A DNA stretch of 64,000 bases from Pisolithus tinctorius (lineage: Eukaryota; Basidiomycota; Agaricomycetes; Boletales; Pisolithaceae). The notes below the pieces were generated by a model that made no database searches, was not told where the DNA came from, and saw nothing but the letters and a program-made list of their open reading frames with translations. The stretch lies in NCBI GenBank assembly GCA_024663395.1, contig JANFAH010000013.1, forward strand, positions 930,001 through 994,000, in the 5' to 3' direction. A program made the translations under genes and the position numbers. Of the stretch, positions 55,465-64,000 are shown piece after piece. Position 1 is the first letter of the stretch, and every line of letters starts with the position of its first letter.

Positions 55465-57240
55465 TCTGACAAACAACATGTGAGAATGGGTCTTAAAGGA
55501 CAGAAGCAAAGAACGCACGAATTTCGATGGACAGACATGTTAGGTGCGGATGAATCGAGTTGTCGCGTGTGGTGGTTGTGAAGTAGACCTTGCCAGCAGG
55601 CGATAAACGAGCTCGTACTACTAAGCAACTTTTTGTTCTGTTTTCCTGTCGACGGAAACCACAGCCCGTCGCAGCAAGTGGCGACCTGAGCGAAAAGACA
55701 GTGGAGGAGGACCACTGACGGGAGGTCTCAGTGACGCTAATGGTGTTTCTCAAAGTACGAGGCTGAGGCTACAGGGAAAGCACGGGGTACAACCGTAGCT
55801 GTCTGGTGACCAGACACATCTACGAGCCAGCTATGTAACTCATTAGTTCCGGCTGGTCACCAGACTAACCCAGCGCCCTGGAACTCCCAGCCAACCAAAC
55901 CCACAGGACCCCAGATACCTCCCATGCGCCAACAAGGAGCTATCCGCCTCGAACTGAACTGCTGGCAGGTACGCATGGCGAATACCAGCGGCCTATCAGC
56001 ATTGACGATGTCAGGAGTACCATCAAGCATGCAGTACACACGGAAATGAACTGCCTCGCCCTTAAGTAGCGGCCGCACCTCTCAGGTCGCCGCATTGACC
56101 TGCGCCAACGACGTAGGTGATATGTTGTCAGTACCCAATGGCTGCACTACAACGCTGCCAGCCACGTCGTGCAGTCGGTGACTCCGACTATATGCACGCT
56201 CAAGTGAATGGATGCTTTCGGAGTCGACCGAAACTGAGCGAACAATTACTGGGTCGGATGCCTGCGGGTGGTAGAAGGTTACCCTTAGACTGTAAGCCCG
56301 GTGAGAGACAGAGATGTAGCAGCAAGGGCAATGAAAGCAACGTGCTCGAAGAAGAGTTCTGAATTCTAAGGAATAGGGAAAAAGAACAAAGTCAGTTTAT
56401 CTGGTGAAAGGGCGATGCTTGTGAACTCCATCCAAGGTTTGACTGCGCACTTACATATAGCCATCTGCCACGAAGGCGCACATAGCCCTACGGCTGGGAA
56501 GACATGAGCATGGTGGTCTCACTATACATGTTCGACAGCGTAGTCGGACTCACTGCGGAAACAGGTTTTTAATCAGGTTCGGGGATAGTCGGGTTAGTAA
56601 TAATAGTTGTGCTATATGTCGAGGGAAGCCAAAGTTAAAACCAAAGCCCTCCGGGCGCTCCTGGACGCATTTAGGGAGCGTGTGGTGCCCATAGATAGTT
56701 ATGAAGTCTTTCAAACGAAAGCACTACAAGGAGGGAGTGTTACTTATTAATGTAAGAGATCTGTTGTCATCGTGTGTGTGACGGAACGGGAAGCTGTATG
56801 GTAGTGGAGTTTTACGAATGAAACCATTGCGGGGAGGAAAAAGACCTGGAAGATAGGGGTGGGACGCATAATGAAGTTGAGTTGCTGACTTGGCCCCCAA
56901 GTGTCCAAATAGCGTCGACGGTACCCAAGCGATCCTGCATTTCACACCTCTGGATAACTCTGACATTTGCAAGTTTTCTCTCTATCGAAGTAGCTGGCAG
57001 GTGCAAGGCATAGCCCGTCCCCCCCCTCTGCACGTGACCGGAGTTAACGGTCCGGTATGATCGTGAACGACAAAGAGTTTACAGACCTTGGCCTTACGGC
57101 ATCCAGGAATAATACCTTTGACTATAGTAGCTAAGTGTTCTTGTTTCCAAGCGTTGTCCCAACTCGATTCGCAAACTTATCACCATGGTAATCCTGACAA
57201 TGCAGATAATATTCAGATTGGATTCGAGTGTGGTTATAGA
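55465..57240. other. eIF4G-C upstream flank to transposon edge
   Basis: 55465-56160 repeats the eIF4G upstream flank; 56170-56560 repeats part of 43640-44050. The rest to 57240 is unassigned and, from 56722, probably belongs to the transposon. A 72-bp foldback insertion lies at 55795-55866. Confidence 0.45.
55795..55866. mobile_element. 72-bp foldback insertion with 4-bp target duplication
   Basis: Compared with the same flank upstream of eIF4G copy A (near 38190), 72 bp are inserted here. The insert is bounded by AACC on both sides (55791-55794 and 55867-55870), as a target-site duplication. Its arms GTCTGGTGACCAG (55801-55813) and CTGGTCACCAGAC (55853-55865) are inverted repeats, and each arm is itself nearly palindromic. 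It has no coding capacity and looks like a miniature or solo foldback element. Confidence 0.6.
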
Positions 57241-57242
57241 CT

Positions 57243-59818
57243 ATGATATTGAGTCGCATCGTATTAATATTGATGATCCTCTCGACTTCAGTTGTGCTTT
57301 TCAGAATAGTAACATCAGATTATATTCGGTGTGCTTGCTATGATGACTGCTTCGAAAATGCTTTCCTGCCCCTGGCACCCCCCGAAAAAAAGTGTCCCAC
57401 CTGTGTACTTACTCGCACTCACCTCCTTCGCGAGTACTTGGTGTTTGTACTGTGGTACAGTACTACGTATTCCCAGAGACAACCAAGCAGCGGTGCACAG
57501 CCTGGATTGCAGTCCTTGATGAGTCAAGAGGGTGTGACATGCAGGCATCCTCACATAACACAGACCCAAATGATGCCCTCAGGGCATTCCCAACATGGCC
57601 TCGGACCACAGAGAAACACGAGTGGCAGTGCGCAGCCTGGATTGCAGTCCTTGATGAGTCAAGAGGGTGTCACACACAGGCGTTCTCATGTACCACAGAC
57701 CCAAATGATGCCTTCGGGGCATTCCCAACATGGCCTTGGACCACAGAGAAACACGAGTGGTGATGCACAGCCTGGATTGCAGTCCTCAATGAGTCAAGAG
57801 GGTGTCACACACAGGCATTCTCACGTACCACAGACCCAAATGATGCCCTCGGGGCATTCCCAACATGGCCTTCCATCTATACACAGCAGACTTGACGATC
57901 CATTCACATCCAGGCCTGCTGCTCAATGAAGGGACCATGATGGTCTGTCGGTCAGTACAAATCACACCTTCATTTATACTCCACTCACATCATGCTTTGG
58001 TTAAAGCTCTTTTTGCCAGAATTTTCCTTCTTGCATCAGCTCCATGACATGATGGATCCCAAAAGTCCCATTGATTCACTTGTTCCACAAGAGGGGTCAT
58101 CTTATGACTATCAGGGAAGGGGTCAGTTAAACCAACTGCTCGAATTTACTTACCATAGTAGTGAGGGCACCCATAACCACATGACCCTCTCATATGCCAG
58201 TGCATCTTCCCATGGTCAGTCAGTTGGTCAAGGGTGAAGTGAAACTCCTTTGGAAGATCGTCAGAGTACTCTGTACTCAGTGTCCTGCTCCCGAAGTGTG
58301 TCTTACCTGATGGAAGAGTCTGATTACAATCACACGAGCAACCAGAGTCTACATATGACAGTTGCCCAGCTAACAGCCAATCTGAAACATCTCAGTGAAG
58401 CAAACACCAGCCTGGAGGATGAACTTACCAATATCAGAGAAGAGAACAAGTCCATCATCTCTCGTCTTAATGATGTCGAGGAGGTCCTTGCAGAGCTTTG
58501 AAGCAAAGTCATAGGTCATAAAGGGGTGACAAAGACATGTTCAAACAATCATGTAGCTCTCAAGGTATGTTATCAGCACTCCGTTCTTGCAATTGTATGT
58601 CAGTACTCACTCAGCACCATCAATTTTGAGTCCATTCTCCAACTGTTGCCCTGCCAGTTGTGTGGAATTGACTGTGATGGTAAAAAGCAGAATCATGTTG
58701 CGGTGCTCACTGCTATCAGGCCACTTGACAACAAACAAGCCTTCGAGGTGACAAATGAAGGCATACAGATCTGGCACCCACACTGGCTTGGCAATGTCAA
58801 CGACGAGGTGAATGCTAGATTTATCAGAGAAGTCGCTGAGTGTGCCTTTAATAATGAAAAGGTATTCTTCATAGTGATCAGGATTAATCATGGGTGCTCA
58901 CCTGTGACCAACAGAGTCAGAGGGAACAAACCAAGATGAATTCCATACCCAACACATCCTTCACCCTACCAATAATCTTAGAATGCACCAAAACATATTT
59001 CTGAAGTGTGCATAAAAGGGCGAAAGAGCTCCACAGCGATCAAGGCACTCACAAGTTCGAGGCAAGGCTCAAACATAGCCAGCAGTGAGCATGATGTATC
59101 ACAGTAAGTATTCGTAGTTTTGATGAGTAGTCATATGAACCCACCTGATATGTTGTAGGTTGCTGCCACTTGACAGAAGGCTGCATTGCAATATGAAAAA
59201 GAAACTGGCAACGAGGGAGCTGAAGCACTTATCGATACCAATCTAGGTTCCAACATTATTACCTGTAATGAAAATGAGGTCAGCAAAGATACACTCCAAC
59301 GAAGAAAGGACGTGCTCATCAGGCAATCAGCAAACAAGGTCATTGGTCATGCTTGGCGATCTGTCAATGTAAGTCTTGTTTTGAGGTATCTGCAAATGTG
59401 ATTAATGGCCTCCTAGTATGTTGCATTTCTTTGTTGGCTCAGTCTTCACACCATGAAGCTGCACCAAGATATGCCTGATGAACCTAACCAGGGGAGTGTG
59501 GATCAAGGACTGCCATGCAAGTGATGCAGGATAACCAAAAAAATTCACAAACAGGTGTTTGATGTCACTCCAAAACATATGAATCGTGGCCCACCACTAT
59601 CAAAGACCACAATCTTCAAGCCGATGGTAGATGAAAGGTGGTACAAGGAAAACGCGAACACGCCAGTCATTGAAGGCATCAATTGGTTGAAAGGTTTCTA
59701 TTCACACCTGAATGAAGGAGACCTCTTTGAGGTGGATGCCATCTACCTGAAAGAGTTGGATGAGTACCTCAAAACAGAGATGTTGGGTCAATCTTCAGAT
59801 GAGGAGTTTGGAGATTGA
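57243..59818 (+). CDS. CACTA-element companion protein with 45-residue tandem repeats
   Basis: Multi-exon plus-strand gene of a type often found next to Tnp2 transposases in basidiomycetes; its role in transposition is unknown (a TnpA-like DNA-binding function is a guess). The 5' end is uncertain; 57243 is the ATG of the first long frame. It contains 2.7 copies of a 45-residue Gln/His/Ser-rich repeat (57495-57870), a coiled coil at 58350-58500 (LKHLSEANTSLEDELTNIRE), then CGIDCDGKKQNHVAVLTAIR, PLDNKQAFEVTNEGIQIWHP and DEVNARFIREVAECAFNNE, and a last exon with HMNRGPPLSKTTIFKPMVDE and LKTEMLGQSSDEEFGD, stop at 59818. Exon joins were not all resolved, so it may be degenerate. Confidence 0.55.
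57495..57870 (+). repeat. 135-bp tandem repeat, about 2.7 units
   Basis: The period is exactly 135 bp (45 codons): the phrase GCACAGCCTGGATTGCAGTC recurs at 57495, 57630 (one base changed) and 57765. Units differ by a few substitutions and keep the frame. Each encodes AQPGLQS, MSQEGVT, QTQMMPSGHSQHGL and GPQRNTSG. The third unit is truncated. Confidence 0.85.
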
Positions 59819-59972
59819 GTCACTCCTCGTTGGTGTCTTCGAGCGATAGGTGGCTGTGTTTGTATGTACTAGTACCCAGTTTTGTCATATTTGTGTGGTT
59901 CCATACTGCAAGCATTAATCTTTAAATGTGATGTCTAATGCATGAACAAAATGTAGTCTGAGCGAATACTTG

Positions 59973-62900
59973 TCACTGAATATATGAAGTTATAAAGCAC
60001 GCAGGCAGTAAGCTAGCAACACGACATACCTTTGCAAGGTCTATCATTGCCCAGACCTTGTGCCAATCCTCTCCAACTGATACAACCGTCAATGCCAATA
60101 AGTTATTGATGCAGTCCAAGTCCACAAGTGAAGGAAGGTGTGATTCTTGTGTTTGATATTCCCCAAGCTCCCATAAGTGGATGCCCAAAGCAGAACTCCA
60201 GGCTGTCAGCAAGAGTGATCTGTGATTAAGATATAGACAAAGTGACTCACAAGTCATCCCAAATGGTCCTCTGGTTCCCCTCATATCACTTGAACCATCA
60301 CATGTGTGCAAACCATAGTGTCTGTTTTCCATTGCATAGGTGTTGATCAACCTGAATTATCTCAAGTACTTTGCTGTAGGTGTGTGTAGTGTCTTGACCT
60401 GGAATTTGGACATGAACAAGTGAAGATCATCATGTCCCAACCACTCTTGAGGCATGAACCCACTTCCCATTGATCACAACATAGTCAAAGAAGGTGGCTT
60501 TGTTGCTGAGGGGAATGCTGTGAGGTGTGATGGGTTGTTCATGTTGGCAATGAACAGGTGAAAATAGAAATCAGGCATCGAGTGCACAAGCAATGAGCTG
60601 GTAGGTCTCCATCGAGAGAATATTCTCATGGTGCCATGGACTCAGGCTGTAAGCCAGCCCTGCTATGGAATTGGTCAGATACTATCTGGCTGTCTATGCT
60701 GAAGATTACTTACCGTCCATGCTATTCTCATCGAGATCTTGACAGAGGGCTGCCAGCCCTGTGACAGTACCACACTCCTCATGTGTAGCTTTCTGCATGA
60801 TTCATGCAGCATCAGAGCCAAGCACCTTTGCAGGGTTGGCATGCAGGGTGCATATCTGTGGTTTTATGGTCAGTGGTATCATACTCAAAAAATGGTCACA
60901 GACTTACAATGCAGGAGGTCTCACACATACACTGAAACTCCTTGAAGAATGTTGTTTCGAGTTTTCCCTTTGCATGGTTATTTGCTTTGAAGGACTTCAA
61001 AACCTTGTTGAGGTGCTTGAATAAGAATGTCCAGAAGTCATGCAGGGGTCCAAAGTTGTGGGCACAGTTGCCGATATGCATAGAATAATGGTGATTGGGC
61101 TTTATAAGACCTGACCCATATAGCTAGAAATGTTAGCACAGTACAAATAGATGACTTAATTGAAGGGTTGAAATGTACCTTAATCAACTCTATGTTATAT
61201 TCATGTAGTAAGCGATTGGCCTTGTCAATGTCATTGTCAGTTATTGTGCACTTGATGAGGATCTGAATGGCCATAGAGAGCTTGAGGAAATTTGCAGGAT
61301 CACTAGGGTGAAGGTTGAGGTGATCACTACCATTGTTGGGCATGCATGGCCTCTTGGGGGTCGGTGGAGCCTCACGATTTTCCCATAAGTCACCTGAGGT
61401 ATCGCCTGGGGGTGGTGGTGGCCCACGCAACTGACCTTCTGGTAGGCCTTCGACATTCTGGGATCCCACCTTTCATTTTTTGGATGACTAGCAGGGAAAG
61501 CATCTGAGAATCGAAGATAAACCGAATCCTATGTACAAACTTTCTTCGCCTCGGCCTGCCATGCCTTTTCTACTTGTGATGTCACCACCTCCTGAAGCCT
61601 GGCCTGTTTTTTGGCCTCAGTGATGGCAATGTTCTCCTGAGTGATGCGAGTCTTCTCTGCCTCATAGGCTTCTTTGCTGCATTTCTTGGCATCTGCGAGT
61701 GATAGCTTATTATTAGCCTTGCAAGTAGCCTCTTGTTGCTTTTCTGTGTCAGTCTTCTCAATGGCAGAGAGGTGATGGGAAAATTCTTCTTCAGAAGCGT
61801 TGTGTGGTATATACATACTCCAAATCTGTGGAACCTTAGCTACTGTAAGTCGATGTCAATCGGAAATCATAAAAAACATACAACTATTGGGCCATATACA
61901 GTTGTGAGAAGCAACCACTGATCAGCCGTGAGAGAGCCACCTGCTGGGATTCTGATGTCTGTGGGTAATTTCCCGCACAAGCCTGGGACAATGAACTAAC
62001 AACAATATAAAGGGTTAGTCCCACTTGCAATGATACACATACATCTGCAAGCATGTTGTGGAGCATAGCTAGCTCATGGTTTGGCCGTAATATCTTGCTT
62101 TGAACCCAAATGCCATAAAGGTGTGTCTTCACCAAACCTGAGCACTGAAGGTAAGCTTCACCTTTTAAGAGGATCAGGACTAACCTAGAAACAGATTATG
62201 CATCAGATCTATGACAATTTGGTGTACCAAATTGAAGTATGGGAGGCATGAAAGTTGAGAATATCGGGTGGCAAACTCTTTGATGAAATTCTTCTGTGCA
62301 GGCAGGCTCATGAGATTGCGATATTCATCACCTAAATGACACTGCTCCACATTGGTCCAAGGGTGGAAAGCTGTTAAGTTTGCAGTGAGCTAAGTGTAGC
62401 AAGTGTGAGACATAAATACATACCTCCTTTCTGAAAGGCAGTTACCTTACCCTTGTCCACTGTAGATATCCAGCATTCTGTACAATAATAAGTGTGCAAG
62501 TGGGATGCAAACCCTCCTATCTTGTGTGCAGCAGGCTTGTCACACACAACTGCCACAAGTACCACACAAATGAGTTGCCCTATGATAGATGAGTAGATAC
62601 ATGCATGAAAGAACACAAACATACCTTCGGGTTGAGATTCAGTCAGCACTTTGATGCCATGTTTCCAAAGCCAGAGTAAATTGGAGATGATGGGCTGAAG
62701 GTAGCACTGTACCTTGTCAGGTGACTGTTCTTTGGGGCCTGGCATGATGCTTGTACACATTAAATTGGCTGTCCAATATCTGTGAAGAAGGTCCAAATGG
62801 TCTGAATGGGAAAGACATGATTATATACTTACCTGTACTCTGGGGGCAGATTACAGATCGAGAATGAAGTGGGAGTCGACGAATGAGATGGTGTGATGTT

Positions 62901-63963
62901 ACTCCAAATGTATGAAAACCTGCAATGATGTAGTTTCAGTTGCAATGTGACGAGGGAGAGCATACCAGTCTACTCCTAGGTTTACACCCAGGCAAAGCTT
63001 GCTGTTCGGGCCATGATGTTCATCCACACTGTTTGAAAAGAACAACTTGCCATCTGGGCCCTTCAGTTTTGTGCAGCAAAAGTCACCATTGAATATGTCC
63101 GTATACATGCCAGACATGCAAGGCTTGGCTCGCCACTGCTCGAGAGTGGCCTCAATGCCAGGGATCTTGAGGATGGACACAATCTGCTCAGAGAGGGGGA
63201 GGTAAGGGTATTTGACAACTAGTGTCTTCAATGCACGAGTGTTACCCTGCATAGTCTGCCATGGGAGGAAAAGATCAATGTGGCAGGACGTGCAGGTGTC
63301 ATGACAAAGTGGTGATGTGGCCAGAGGGTATACATCGTTACAGATCGGACAGACTGGTAAGGTGTAGACAGGTTTATTGACTCCGAGAAGGTGATGTCCG
63401 GACTGCAGGGTAGCAAATGGGGTGGAAGCAGATGGATTAAGAAACAGCAGAAGAAGTGTGAGAATTGCCAGTAGTGCATTACAGGCAATGCGCGGGAGGT
63501 GGAATTGGAGATGGAGCCAAGATACAACAGCGTGGATGACCGCGACATGCTCTGGGATGTCAGCAAGGCCCAGGTTGTCTAACCATACCTCTTCGTCAAC
63601 AAGGAATGGATTGGGGTTGTCTTCATCGCCTAGGCAGCAGGGAACCACATCTGATACCTCTCCTTCAACAGGGCCCTCAGTTTTGTCAGGATAGGACCAG
63701 GATTTGTCAGCATAGGAGAGATCATTGTGAACAAGTGGTGGGGCATCATCTAAGGTATCGCTCTCCCCATGAACTTCTTCTGCCATTTGTTGGAAGTAGC
63801 ATTCAAATTCACATTGCTCTGGATCAGGAAGAAGATGGTGAGCATCAAAAGAAGTGAGAGGGTGAGCGCCAGCCATTGTCCTTGCATTGTACTCTTGGAA
63901 GTAGTCAACAGCAGAAAGCAGGGCCCCAGGGCTATGGAAGTTCAGTCCCAGATTTGGCAGCAC
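59973..63963 (-). CDS. CACTA-type transposase (Tnp2 family), 5' end outside window
   Basis: Large multi-exon transposase; the frame is still open to the right edge (TGEDLDILSFGSVLPNLGL), so the start is missing. Recognisable in order: an acidic N-terminal region (63880-63600), zinc-ribbon-like CPICNDVYPLATSPLCHDTC (about 63350), LGVNLGVDWYALPR (about 62950), then, spliced, ANLMCTSIMPGPKEQSPDKV, VVCDKPAAHKIGGFASHLHT, YCTECWIST, FHPWTNVEQCHLGDEYRNLM and LVHQIVIDLMHNLFLGLVKT. These are hallmarks of basidiomycete Tnp2 proteins. A Lys/Glu/Ala coiled coil (61816-61530) follows, then MHIGNCAHNFGPLHDFWTFL, FKANNHAKGKLETTFFKEFQ and a C-terminal region near 60350-59980. No certain stop or frameshift inside exons was found, so it may have been active recently. 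Confidence 0.8.
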
Positions 63964-64000
63964 ACTGCCAAAGCTCAGAATGTCAAGGTCCTCGCCAGTG

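Larger units (their letters stand above)
56722..64000. mobile_element. CACTA-type DNA transposon (right end outside window)
   Basis: The region holds a Tnp2-family transposase (-) and a companion gene (+) transcribed from opposite ends toward each other, the layout seen in fungal CACTA elements. CACTACAAG at 56722-56730 matches the classic start of CACTA terminal repeats and is a candidate left end; the matching right end and 3-bp target duplication would lie beyond 64000, so this boundary is unproven. Confidence 0.65.

Overview
This window is nuclear DNA of a filamentous basidiomycete, most likely an Agaricomycete. The evidence is dense genes cut by many short (about 50-60 nt) GT-AG introns, fungal-type TRK1, eIF4G, TRAPPC11 and dynactin p25 proteins, and a basidiomycete-type CACTA (Tnp2) DNA transposon. 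Gene models below were spliced by eye, so outer limits are firmer than inner exon edges. The species cannot be named from the sequence.

Layout. 0.9-5.6 kb: TRAPPC11-like trafficking gene (+). 5.6-6.6 kb: AT-rich relic DNA. 6.6-8.4 kb: dynactin subunit 5 (-) and a TMEM70-like mitochondrial protein (+), transcribed divergently from an 86-bp gap. 10.6-18.9 kb: two flavocytochrome b2-type dehydrogenases in opposite orientation flanking an isocitrate lyase/PEP-mutase family lyase, a plausible peroxisomal glyoxylate/oxalate/lactate module. 19.6-21.3 kb: GT61 glycosyltransferase (-). 21.6-23.2 kb: F-box protein (-). 23.6-23.8 kb: decayed copy of the 3' end of the PP2A methyltransferase gene, whose intact copy is at 27.2-28.5 kb (-). 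28.7-32.5 kb: TRK potassium transporter (-).

32.9-55.5 kb is dominated by three tandem, same-strand copies of the eIF4G gene (A, B, C). A is a conventional eIF4G. C keeps the eIF4E-binding motif, MIF4G and MA3 but has an internal duplication in place of the charged coiled coil. B has lost the eIF4E-binding motif and MA3, carries part of the missing linker after MIF4G, and ends in a SAM-like module. A and B share a 361-bp identical tract inside otherwise diverged sequence, which suggests gene conversion.

Three tiny secreted-peptide precursor genes lie at 25.9, 39.8-40.2 and 43.2-43.6 kb. They share a three-exon structure, a signal peptide, an acidic pro-region and a last few residues forming a two-cysteine loop after a basic (KR or ER) site. 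I do not recognise this family and consider it, with eIF4G copy B, the best candidate for something undescribed.

56.7-64 kb is a CACTA-type transposon: a companion gene (+) with 135-bp tandem repeats and a coiled coil, and a Tnp2 transposase (-) running off the right edge.
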